This document shows, one piece after another, positions 54,001 through 63,368 of a stretch of DNA of 64,000 bases. Position 1 is the first letter of the stretch; every line of letters starts with the position of its first letter. The stretch comes from Brachyhypopomus gauderio (Eukaryota > Chordata > Actinopteri > Gymnotiformes > Hypopomidae): NCBI RefSeq assembly GCF_052324685.1, contig NC_135212.1, forward strand, positions 24,564,262 through 24,628,261, given 5' to 3'. Made by a program: the position numbers and the translations under genes. Under the pieces are notes generated by a model. The model had not been told where the DNA came from and did not search any database. It worked only from the letters and a program-made list of their open reading frames with translations.

Positions 54001-57000
54001 AGAAAACTTCAGTCTTACAGAAAAACATCTTCAATATGGTTACAGTTAACTACTAAGCAGTACTTTTCACACAGACCGTGCTATAGTGTCTGCATGGACA
54101 TGATTAACATGAATCACACATGAATATAATCAATATTTCCTTCACAATATGTATTAACTTTATTTTCTTTTATATAGTTCATATTTTTTATACTTTTATT
54201 TATACATCACCTTGGTTTGCCTTCTGTATGAAATAATCAATATTAACTTGCTTTTCCTTGACTTACCACTTTACAGAGATCAACAAAGAGGAACTCCGGC
54301 CTAATTCAGAACATATTTGATTTCTGTGTGTCCAGGAAGGAAGAGCAGTCAGCAGGGTCTGGCAACATCTCGACTGCCAACCTTTTCCGCTCAGGAGAAG
54401 AGTTACATTAAGGGCACCTGTGACTTCCTGGGGGTAGAGCACTTCACCACTCGCTACATCACCCAGAAGACCTCCCTCTCAGGCCGCACCAACACCTACT
54501 TCACTGACCGAGACCTGGTGGAACTGGTGGACCCCCGCTGGCCTGATCCTGGCTCCGAGTGGCTCTACTCAGTGCCATGGGGCTTTCGCCGCCTGCTCAA
54601 CTTTATCAAGGTGCATCTTGCAGGTTTAGACCCATCCTACCTACTGCTGGGATCTTCTATCCATATAAATCAATCAGCCCTGCTGCCATTCCAGATCTGT
54701 TCTAAATGTGCCTCGCTTTTGTTTGATATTTAATTAGAGAGCTATAATAGGTGGTATTATGAAGTCAAAAACTACATTTTAGTTATGTTTGTGCACCTCT
54801 GTAGACTCAGTATGGGAATCCCATGATCTACATCACGGGAAACGGAGTCTCTGAGAAGGTGACGTGCACAGAGCTGTGTGATGATTGGAGGATACAGTAT
54901 TACAGGGGCTACATCAATGAGATGCTTAAAGGCAAGGGACCAAGGTGTTTTTTTTTTTAGCCCAAACCTTTATGAAATGTTAAGTACACTGACAGTGTAC
55001 TTCTATCAGAACAGAAGTATAGAACATACGACATACTTCTCCACCCCAGTAATCCATGTTTCCTTCTGGTGCCTGCAGCTATTCGAGATGGAGTGAAGGT
55101 CAAGGGCTACACAGCCTGGTCTCTGCTGGATAAATTTGAATGGGATGAGGGCTACTCAGAAAGGTTTGGCCTGTACTATGTGGACTTCAGGAATAAGAAC
55201 AAACCCCGATATCCTAAAGCCTCAGTTCAGTACTACAAACACATCATCGGCTCCAATGGATTCCCCAATCAAAGAGAGGTACTAATCAAAGAGAGGCACT
55301 AGCATAAACCTGGTCTGTTTCACTGGAGCAGATCACTTACAGACTTCCCTATAAACAGGATGAAGATTTTTAGAAGGGAACAATTAATTGCAAAAGGTGT
55401 ATTTTCTAAAGGCTTTTATTGCAAATATACATACATAACTAATGCTATTTATATTTTAAGGACAGTAACAAGTAATTATATAACGGTGAAACAGAGAAAC
55501 TGAGTGGTTATTTCTTTTCCAATGTAGTAGCCATCTGTGCACCTAGTGCTGACTTCACATGGAGATGAATAAGTACTATTACTGTATAATTGAACACCTA
55601 ATGGGCCGTCCAGCACGTTTGGTTCATATGCTCTCAGCAGGACTGATGGATGTGCTCTGAACGATCGTTGACAGGTTGAGAACTGGAGGAGAAAAGCTAT
55701 GGACACATGTACAACCAGCAACGAGCTTCTGGCTGCAGGTCAGTGCCTCTCAACAGGCCCTACTGTTACCTACGATGAGTGACCAGCAGGGACAAACAAA
55801 CCTAAATACCCCAAACCATTTCACACATTAGAAAGCAGAATGAAGAAATGAGGAAACTGACATTTGTGCCTTTCCATTTATAAATATAAAATATATAGAA
55901 TTTGTGCTAATCACTCTATCATCTATGCATTCGTTTATGTCAGTGGGGGACTGGCATGCAAACCAAAAGCACTGTGAGACTGACGTACACTTTGGGGGGT
56001 GGGGTTGTAGGCATGCAGAGAGGTTTATAAGACTTGGTGTAGGCCTCAAACAGGGCTTTTTGTTTATTTGTTTTGTTTGCCCCTCCAGCTACACAGAAAG
56101 TGATCCAAGCAAAATAAGGAGTGTGCATTGGTGTCAAAGGTTTGGCCAGTGCATGGTGATATTGAGGCACCAGGGTGGACGTCAGAGTAAATGTGTTCTT
56201 TTTGGCTTGGCAAGCTTCTTGTATTATCTTGGAAAGCCTCAAAAGAACTCTTGTGTGGTCCACTCACATGCGTGTGGTGTGTGAGCCAGGCTGCACATGG
56301 CCCTTCAATGGATGCAGGAGGCCAGAATGTCCATAAGCTCACGTTGAGGCCAGCTTCAGAAACCCCTAGATACTTATCTAAGTTAGACAGCAATGCTAAG
56401 TCTCATAAATCTTTCTGTATGAGTCTGGTACTTGCCGTAGGAAAATCAACAAATAACTGAGCCAAAAGTGTCAGAATAAAGCTGATCAGAATTGACGAGA
56501 GGAAATTGAATGCCGGTGCTGTCACTGCACGGCTGCGTGGCATCTACAGGCTTTTAAAGCAAGCCGCTTTGCATTGATTTTGGCGTTAAGCAAGAGCTCT
56601 TGGAGGAACATTTTGACAGCTCTGACCCAGTCCAAAACCTGCTCCTGCCAAGACAGGTTTACTCAACTTCAGCCATTTATGTAGGCCTATAGTAAAGTTA
56701 CTTCCTGGACTACTATTACTTATCCATGAAACATGTCTACCACCTATGTACCACAGAGACAATGGACACTATGCTAGAAGTTTTGGCATGTGGCAGACAT
56801 TTTATATGAACAAACCAATTTCTTAGAAACACAAGAGGTGTAGTGTTCCAGGAAAGACCATCATAAGAAAACGTATGTGAAATGATCTCCACCTACACCA
56901 CTGTTATACCTATATTAGCCAGAGGTTCAGTATCCCTCAAAGGATTCGTGTGTCCTGATTCCACCCTAAGGTAATTTCTCTTTTCAATAGAGGAACAGCG

Positions 57001-58350
57001 GAGTACAGCTGCCAATGTTCTCAGACTTATTTATGGTAAGCCTTCACACATACTTGTCACAGAACCAGCTCATAAATGTCTGAAATAAAGCATTAACTCT
57101 GAGGCATCCGTGATGCCAAGCTAAGATGTTTCTGATAACCCATAAAAGTTAGAGTCAGCTAATTTATCAAAAGTAGACGGAGCTATTTTTAAACCTCAAC
57201 AGCCAAACAACCTCAACGTCTCATCGGGCTTTCCTGATATGTGGATACAACATGACTGCCAGGCAAGGCCTGGTACAGTTATCTTGATGTTTAGATGATG
57301 GCTGTATTTTATGTCCGAGCATTTAATTTATTGACAAATGCCAGAATCTGAGGTGAACATAAAATATTACAAAAGATAAAATATTACAGAATTACCGACC
57401 CAATCTTTAACAGCATGCGCATATGAAAAAATTTAAGTGGTCTGTTTTGAATAAGTTGTGCCAGTTAAGTGCGAGTAAAGTTACTAGTCTAAAATATTTA
57501 ACAGTAACACATTACTGTTAGCAGTTTACATTAGCAGTTGTGTGGATTTAGCAACTTCACAGACCAGACTGTAACTGAAGTCAATTTAAAACAGCATAAT
57601 TTATATCTAGTCTGAATAATCGCTGTAGATTGCAATTATTTTAGTTTGTTGGATTAGGTCAAGGACAATATTCCCGAATCGCAACTAACGTTAGCAATAG
57701 CGGGTATCGACGTATGGATAATTTGTGCTACTAAACTGCGACTATTACCTATTTTAACTACGATTGCAGTGGTACTCTTACCTCTACGTGTTTGCGCAGG
57801 TTTGATGTCGAGTTTTTGTCTGTGTCTGGGGGCAAACATTTACATTGCATAATAAAGCTGTGGTCTTTGCCTTTCAATTCAAAATGTTCCGCCAAATAGG
57901 GCCAGGGGTTCGGTCCACTTCGCATGTAGACGGACTCTCGCAGGTGTCTGACCGGTCTGTAGTCATCTTTATAAACTGGGGATTATTCACACCAGTATCC
58001 ACTGCCGCAAACCTCCAGGCTTTTTTGTACTCAGTAACGTATGTATTTTAAAATATAGCGAATTAAAATTCTTAACACAATGTATACTTAAGTAAAAGTA
58101 CAGGTTCTAAAATCTACTTTAAAAAGTACACGTACGCAAAAAAAACCTACTTAATTACAGTAACGCGAGTAAGTGTAATCCGTTACTTTCAACCTCCGAA
58201 TGTAATACTGCTTTATTGTGCACGTGTGTTACAGATCCCTTGACCAGTCACATGGAGATGGTAACAGAGATTGTGGTCCCCACTGTTTTCACCCTTTGTA
58301 TTCTGATTATTGCAGTTTTTCTTATGTTTCTCCTTGGAAGACGCAACTAG
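45044..58350 (+). CDS. lctl: Lactase-like protein (KLPH, klotho/lactase family), 13 exons
   Basis: Coding exons: 45,044-45,173; 45,412-45,572; 45,685-45,772; 45,888-45,997; 46,137-46,265; 46,352-46,447; 46,957-47,011; 47,127-47,288; 54,336-54,610; 54,805-54,931; 55,079-55,278; 55,675-55,738; 58,235-58,350. All phases join to 570 residues, against 567 in human LCTL. Order: hydrophobic signal peptide (about 1-23), one glycosyl hydrolase family 1 barrel (about 35-520), then a C-terminal membrane helix (about 543-565) and a short basic Arg-Arg-Asn end. This is a type I membrane protein linked to lens and FGF-receptor/klotho biology in mammals. The acid/base site reads FNNPW (Asn204 where active enzymes have Glu), and the nucleophile site reads ITGNG (Gly414 in place of Glu), so catalysis is unlikely. 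Intron 10 has a GC donor at 54,932. Intron 8 is swollen by a retrovirus. Confidence 0.94.
47558..47650. mobile_element. hAT-like transposon end in lctl intron 8
   Basis: CAGGGGTGGGCAATTAATTT followed by CCCAAGGGACCACGTGAGAA resembles the terminal inverted repeat and subterminal part of non-autonomous hAT elements common in fish (family knowledge). I could not find the opposite end before the retroviral LTR, so the fragment's right border is arbitrary. Confidence 0.45.
47951..48386 (-). repeat. ERV 3' LTR
   Basis: 436 bp, identical to the 5' LTR base for base in my line-by-line comparison. It would supply an antisense polyadenylation signal inside lctl intron 8. Confidence 0.96.
48387..48397 (-). 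other. Polypurine tract
   Basis: The - strand reads AAAGGGGGAAA immediately before the 3' LTR, the usual primer site for plus-strand DNA synthesis. Confidence 0.8.
48540..51194 (-). pseudogene. pol: ERV pol: RT, RNase H, integrase, decayed
   Basis: RT N-terminal sequence is clear at 50,629-50,444 ([15 protein letters not shown], then [11 protein letters not shown]). The polymerase motif normally YxDD reads Asn-Thr-Asn-Asp at 50,097-50,086. RNase H at about 49,760-49,400 shows the [11 protein letters not shown] strand and KCAAHTS, with a TAG at 49,627-49,625. Integrase begins with a zinc-binding [10 protein letters not shown] part (about 49,260), then WQIDFVEL near 49,070. Its last catalytic position is Gln at 48,806-48,804 where the family has Glu. 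The open pieces lie in several frames. Domain identity is well supported; function is not possible as it stands. Confidence 0.85.
51195..51527 (-). pseudogene. pro: ERV protease segment (pro)
   Basis: This segment follows the gag TGA in the same frame and stays open to 51,195. It contains the retroviral aspartic protease motif LVDSGATHT (active-site Asp-Ser-Gly) and a downstream hydrophobic Gly-Gly part. The lack of a frame change at the gag boundary is the arrangement used by stop-codon readthrough retroviruses. Because the upstream and downstream frames are broken, it is listed as a remnant. Confidence 0.8.
51528..53168 (-). pseudogene. gag: ERV gag, disrupted
   Basis: The frame opens at 53,168 with Met-Gly, a possible myristoylation site, and a matrix-like segment to 52,869. 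The following part (52,939-52,307) lies in another frame and includes a proline-rich linker with a PPPY late-domain motif. The capsid part (about 52,303-51,803) has the major homology region pattern Q-x3-E-x4-F-x2-RL, seen as [14 protein letters not shown]. It is separated by an in-frame TAA at 52,310-52,308. The nucleocapsid part, in a third frame, has one CCHC knuckle (C-x2-C-x4-H-x4-C) at 51,620-51,579 after Arg-Gly repeats, and ends with TGA at 51,530-51,528. At least two frame changes and one internal stop break the gene. Confidence 0.85.
53688..53705 (-). other. Primer binding site, tRNA-Ser type
   Basis: The - strand reads TGGCGTTGTCGGCAGGAT, starting 5 nt after the LTR. From memory it pairs with the 3' end of vertebrate tRNA-Ser(AGA) at 17 of 18 positions. 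That would make the element a serine-primed ERV. Confidence 0.7.
53711..54146 (-). repeat. ERV 5' LTR
   Basis: 436 bp, identical by eye to the copy at 47,951-48,386. On the - strand it starts TGTGAAGG and ends CCACCACA. A TATAA at 53,872-53,868 and an AATAAA at 53,769-53,764 are in the expected order for a U3 promoter and an R-region polyadenylation signal. Confidence 0.96.
54932..54933 (+). other. Non-canonical GC splice donor, lctl intron 10
   Basis: Exon 10 ends ATGCTTAAAG and is followed by GCAAGG rather than GT. The phase-1 join to the acceptor at 55,078 (TGCAG) restores the conserved Asn-Glu-Met-Leu-Lys-Ala-Ile, so GC-AG is the only junction that fits. Confidence 0.85.
55739..58234 (+). 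other. lctl intron 12, with hAT-like remnant
   Basis: No exon is seen between the juxtamembrane exon and the membrane-anchor exon. The part at about 58,083-58,199 (ACTTAAGTAAAAGTACAGG through TAATCCGTTACTTTCAACCT) resembles the terminal sequence of common fish hAT-type non-autonomous elements, and a related inverted phrase lies near 57,470. This is family recollection, not a match I could run. Confidence 0.45.
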
Positions 58351-58648
58351 CAGTGTACAGATTACCACATACACAGGTTAAGGTGTGTTTTTCCATACAT
58401 AGAGGGGCTTGAGTTCTACATTCACCCCATATTAGTTTGAGACATAGCAAATTAAAGTTGGTGCTTTATTAAATGCTTGAATTTTACCTATGTAACCATT
58501 TATCTGATTTCATCATTGTGGGATATTAAACATGTGCAAAAAACATTAAGAAACAAAAATAAAAAATATTGTAGCTAATTGGTCGTTTTTGCATACACAA
58601 TTTCCTTACTACAAATAAGTTATACTAAATACTGTATATACAATCATG
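58351..58648. other. Overlapping 3' UTRs of lctl and zwilch
   Basis: Only 298 bases separate the two stop codons. AATAAA on + lies at 58,558-58,563 for lctl, and AATAAA on - at 58,470-58,465 for zwilch. If both are used, the transcripts overlap by about 100 bases or more. Confidence 0.6.
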
Positions 58649-61600
58649 CTAACCAAAGCTGACCAGGTTACAGGACACCAAAGTTCTGAAATAAGCTGTC
58701 TTCTCGTTCTCCGCACTCACCGTCTCCTCCAGTGGTGGTTCTACAAAGCGTTAGTCAAAATGAGTGACCCAGATCTTTCAAATATTCAAGTTTAACAACA
58801 GCTGGAGATCTACAACATTTACATTTATGGAATTTAGCAGACACTCTTGTCCAGAGTGATTTGCAAACAAAATGAAACACTGTAGGTTCCCTGGAACTGT
58901 ATGTATGATGAAGTTATATCCCTTCACCTGAGTCAAAGGTGACATGATGCACCAGAGGCACATCACTGAGAAGATAGAAGGTTTTGACCTCTCGTGACCC
59001 CTGGCCACTGGACACCTCCACTGCCCATGACGATGGCTGCTCCCTGAGAGGAGGGGGCGGGATAAACAAATAGATCACACGCACATCCATACGTGATTCA
59101 TCATGTGATTTTACTACATATATCATTGTCCGATTATGCATATACTTACACCTGATAGAAGTGGCTGATGAGAGCAGGTTTGATTTGCATCTCAAATACA
59201 TGCTCTTCATCATAAGGTGCAGATTTATAGTATTGCAAGCATGACCTAAGATTAAAACATAAAGACACACTACAATTCATCTACATGTGATACTACCAGA
59301 CAATATTTTAAATATTGGGGAGAAAAAAAAGCCGACAGCACAAACTGGAAAAGTGAACAAATTACTGACTGAGTGAAGAAAAAGAGGCGCTTGTGCGGCA
59401 GGTTGAGGAAGCTACTGCAGGTGCCCAGGATCTCCAGCAGGTGGTGCAGTTTTCTCAGTCGCATCACCTGCTCCTGCAGGTCCACCTCACTGCTCAAGTA
59501 GTAACTCTAAACATCATCCATCAGAGTGACCGTCAAAGTCCTGCTGTGCACATTAGAAGCACTCAGATACCCCAAGAACCCAGAAGAAAAGTTCTCACCA
59601 GATGGTTGAGAGTTGTCAGCTCCTTCCCTAGCAAAGACAAACACAAACAAGTCTTTATGTAATGTGGTTTGCTAGTTCTTTATAAAACGGAACTCCCACT
59701 TCAATGGCTACTCACCAACTTGAATTTTAATTATCAACTCAAATCAGAAAATAATGCATACTTTAGAATGTGCTAGTCATTTTAAACAGCCCACATATAT
59801 TTGTTATAAACAACAAAAATACAAATTCCATAATGCCCTTCAGGTTTCTCAAACTGACATTCTAATGAGTCATATTACCAACAAGGTAGTTAATGTAGTC
59901 CTTTCGCATTTTGTCCAGGCCCAGTTCCAGCAGCATGATAGCAGGGGTGTGGCCTGTGAGGGCCACCGGCTCCACCTGGTGTTGGTATGACTCCACTACA
60001 AGTTTACTCAGAGAACTGCTGCTGTCCCTGTGGACCTGCACACACGCATACATACATACATGAACACATTTTACAGTGCACCTCACCACAAAGAGAACCA
60101 GTTCTTTAAATTTCTGTGAACAAGAGTACTGAATTACAATAAGACTCATCTTGTTTTTGTGAGTGGAGTGAAAACAGGCTAAAAAGACTAAAAACCGTAC
60201 TTCTATAGTCATCTTAAAAGGTAACATTTATAAGACATCAAATTACAAAAGCTATCAAATTACACAGACATCTAAATGTACATACCCAGGGTTTAATCTG
60301 ACCACATCGCACAGCCTTGATGACTAATTTCAGAGAGTCTGTTATGTCTTGATATGATGTCACACCTGCCAAGAGAGGGATAGAGGTCGTGTAAAGGATC
60401 CGTCATCACTTCTGTTCATTCTCAAAACTTAAACCTAAACTACACTCACTCTTCCTCATTTTTTCCCAGAGCTGTTCTGTAAAATCCAGGTCTCCTCTCT
60501 CAATTTGCATAGTGTTGAAGCCCATCACAGAGTCCGTCTTAGCCTTCTGGTTCTGTTTCAATTAGATTAACCATGAAGACCTTCCATGCATTACAGAAAC
60601 TGCATAGTAAGACTTCAGTTATTACCTCTGATCCTTTTAAAGTCTGGCCTGGAACTGCATTTGCAATGTTTTCCAGCTCTGCAGAGAAAAACCCGGTTAA
60701 ACCCAGGGCGTTAGCCTCTGAGGGATAATGTTCTTCCTCACACACGCAGTGACGTGAACGTTTACCCTCAATGAGTGATCTGGTCAAGTCCACAGCGGAC
60801 TCAGTCACCAGCGGCTCCAACCACTCGATCTCCCCGGTCCTCAAGCCTTCAGCCAGAGTCTGAACAAAGGAAGTAAGTGTTAGTCACAAACCTGGACGAC
60901 GGTGGCCCAGTTCTGCAGAACAAACCAGTGTGCTGCATTGAAACAGATCGGCAACATTTATCAAAATGCACTAAACCCACTTACAACCTGCGATGCAGCA
61001 CCTGATCAAGACAGGTCTACTCAGGACATCTAACACTTCATTAAGACACTACAAAATAGTAACTGGTAACTAAGCTACTTTCCATATGAGACAGCAATAA
61101 GATGAAAGAGGCTAATATACAGCTTGCATTAACTTTCTGGGTACCACATACCAGAAGGAATTCCAACTCTCTGTAGGTCTGAAACATGGGGCTCCTGATG
61201 TCTCCTACTGTCACTTTGATATGCTGCACACATCAGATCAAGACATATACTGAAGCCCTGTCAGCATGTGGCAATGATGACTACAAACAATGCAAAAATA
61301 AGCTGGAAAAAGGTAAGATACCCATGACTGTGTGGTAAGTAATAATAAAAAAACAATAATGTTGTTCAGGTCTCATCAAATACAATGTAATAAATAATCT
61401 GCGTTCACCAGTGTGACTTCAGAAGATAGAGGAGGAACCTCCAGGATCTTCTCTACACCGTTCCATCTGAACCTGGCAGTTACGCCGCTCTGAGAATCAG
61501 TAACAATACTCTCCTCCTTCACCGAGCAGAAGAGGTTGTATTCAGCCCGGCCTTTAGTCACCACCTACAGGAGACAATCAATATATAATGCACATATATG

Positions 61601-62765
61601 TAAATATAAGCATAGGGCACATATATAAAGTTCCCACAGGGCTGGGAACTTTAACCCTTATTACAGAAAACGAGAAAGCCGCAATACGTTACAGTCGAGG
61701 CATGGTGTCTGTTCTGGTGTTCTTGCTTAAGTTTATCCATTGTGAAAAAAGAGGCCTCATCCAACGCCGCACCTGAATTAAACATGAGTTAAACCATGAC
61801 AAGTAGGCAAGAATTCAGAAAGTGAATCGTTAAGTCCATCCAACGACAATCCGATTGATGTCAACACATTCCTCATGCGCTGCTCTCAGCCTCGAAGTCA
61901 AGGCCATCACCTTTGCAGCAGACCGAGTACAGCTTGACTGCTGTAGCTTTGCTGCCAGCATAGACCGTCTCCACACCCATCCAGGAAGTGCCAGCAGGGT
62001 CCTGCATGTCACAGCGAATCCAGAGAGGGTGCAGAACACACGCCTTCACCTGGCACATGTTGGGGTTCTGACACATGGTGTACCATGACAGCAGCTGCCT
62101 GTTCAGCAAGAGGAGCATTTGCAGCCCTTAACTTCACCCACATAATAGTTCAACTAAAAGTCAAATGTTTCAACAACGTGCTCACCGTGCTCTGTTGATT
62201 GTGAGTGGTAACGGCCCCATGTCTTGCTGCAGCGGTTTAGTGGACATTTCTTCGAAACTGGTTTCCTCAGTGCATTCTGTATCCTCAGGCTCATTTTGTG
62301 GTGACTTTACAAATAAAACTAAAGTCAGTATTAAAAAAAAAAAATCACAAACGCAACATTAACATAGTTTATGCTATCCTACCATTTTTTCACAAATGAA
62401 GCCAGGCTGGTTTCCTTCAACTATAGTGAGGAGAGATTCATCTGTGTGTTTTGATATCCTAACATCCTCCTGTAATAACAGGAAAGTTATAAAACAATTG
62501 CTATGCACAATAACACGAATTATTAAACATAAACGAGGTTATTTATTATTTTCTTTAATAAGCAGAAGTTCTACCTGATAGACCCAGGCATCTTTGGAGT
62601 CATCCTGACATAACCTGACAACAGAATTTAACAAACATTCTTGCTTAACCATCAACACTCCCATTTTACCTAGCTAACTTGAGAGCAAAGCAAAAAAAAA
62701 ATTAATAAAACTTACTTGAGAAACTGAATGAAGCCGTTAGCTTCAGAAACGATGGTACCTCTCAT
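58649..62765 (-). CDS. zwilch: Zwilch kinetochore protein, 18 exons
   Basis: Coding exons on the - strand: 62,765-62,716; 62,614-62,575; 62,469-62,383; 62,304-62,186; 62,098-61,911; 61,772-61,693; 61,564-61,409; 61,223-61,152; 60,859-60,766; 60,678-60,626; 60,546-60,450; 60,365-60,286; 60,035-59,879; 59,627-59,599; 59,506-59,370; 59,245-59,150; 59,043-58,928; 58,740-58,649. All phases join to 580 residues (human 591). Conserved landmarks: QNPNM and LHPLWIRCD in exon 5, VPPLSSEVTL in exon 7, YRELEFLL in exon 8, EWLEPL in exon 9, LLELGLDKMRKDYI in exon 13 and LQEQVMRLRKLHHLLEIL in exon 15. Zwilch is part of the ROD-ZW10-Zwilch complex, which recruits dynein and Mad1/Mad2 to unattached kinetochores. 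Zwilch and rpl4 start head to head 603 bp apart, and zwilch converges on lctl at its 3' end. Confidence 0.94.
58815..58866. repeat. Dispersed teleost repeat fragment in zwilch intron 17
   Basis: ACATTTACATTTATGGAATT followed by TAGCAGACACTCTTGTCCAG and AGTGATTTGCAA is a diverged copy of a phrase extremely common in teleost genomes (SINE- or MITE-derived, from memory). It supports a fish origin for the window. Confidence 0.65.
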
Positions 62766-63299
62766 TCTTCTGAATTTGCTACCTCACAATAACTGTGTTT
62801 ATGAAGACAGCGTTAAAATACTGAAGAATTACCAAACTGGAAAACATTCAACTGTTGCCCGCCGCGTGACGTCAGCAAGGTCAAAAGTCACTAGTCCCCG
62901 CCCACAGTAAGACGTCATTTCGCATTATTATAACTCAACTTTATTGTTATTATAGGTAAAATATTTTATTATTCACGGATATTAGATACTTCAACATACT
63001 TTAGTTTAGAAGCTTTCAAAATACGTTGTATATTTAAAAAATAAAAATAGCGGAAAGTAGTCCGGCCGACACGTCATCCGCCATCCTGCAGTGCAAGGTA
63101 CATAGTTCCCCAAATAAACATTAATTCTTCTGATTTTCAATTAAATTTCAGTTTTTTTATTTTGATTTCAGCTTATATATTGTCAAATGTATCACAACAA
63201 AAACAAATAACAGCAAAACAAAAACAAAACTGGTAGCTCAAACTCTAGGCGGAAATAAGGCTGCGTCGGATGAATATGTGAACGTCGTTGCGCGGCAGT
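62766..63299. promoter_or_regulatory. Bidirectional zwilch/rpl4 promoter
   Basis: The head-to-head interval contains, on the zwilch side, a perfect CRE TGACGTCA at 62,867-62,874, an Sp1-type CCCCGCCC at 62,896-62,903 and a second CRE-like GACGTCAT at 62,911-62,918. On the rpl4 side are a YY1-type CCGCCAT at 63,078-63,084 and an ETS-like GGCGGAAAT near 63,249. No TATA box stands near either start. An AT-rich spacer of about 120 bases (62,925-63,055) separates the two motif groups. The arrangement is shared with the human locus as I recall it. Confidence 0.65.
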
Positions 63300-63313
63300 C
63301 TTCCTTTTCTTCC
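63300..63313 (+). promoter_or_regulatory. rpl4: 5' TOP-like transcription start of rpl4
   Basis: CTTCCTTTTCTTCC is a C-initiated pyrimidine tract 56-69 bases before the rpl4 ATG, the terminal oligopyrimidine signature of ribosomal protein mRNAs, which are controlled by mTOR/LARP1. GGCCGCCATT at 63,317-63,326 is a YY1-type element just downstream, also usual in ribosomal protein genes. Confidence 0.65.
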
Positions 63314-63368
63314 GTGGCCGCCATTGAGTTAGGAGCGTGGTTCCTGGCGAGCCGTGAATTCTTTTAAA

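Larger units (their letters stand above)
47951..54146 (-). mobile_element. Envelope-less endogenous retrovirus, full LTR-to-LTR copy
   Basis: A 6,196-bp element on the - strand inside lctl intron 8. Both ends carry 436-bp LTRs of the TG...CA type, and the 4-bp ATAT at 47,947-47,950 is repeated at 54,147-54,150 as a target duplication. On the - strand the order is LTR, primer binding site, leader, gag, pro, pol (RT, RNase H, integrase), purine tract, LTR. No env fits between the integrase region and the purine tract. Features of the gamma/epsilon retrovirus side: a Gly-2 matrix, PPPY motif, a single CCHC knuckle, gag and pro in one frame across a stop codon, and a 4-bp duplication. Gag and pol carry frameshifts and stops, so this copy cannot make its own proteins. 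Confidence 0.93.

Noticed and set aside
58917..58927. Zwilch ending within exon 17 at the in-frame TAA after GEGI
   Set aside because: The CAG/GTGAAG there is a good donor, and an 18th exon (58,740-58,649) continues with residues matching the conserved Zwilch C-terminus.
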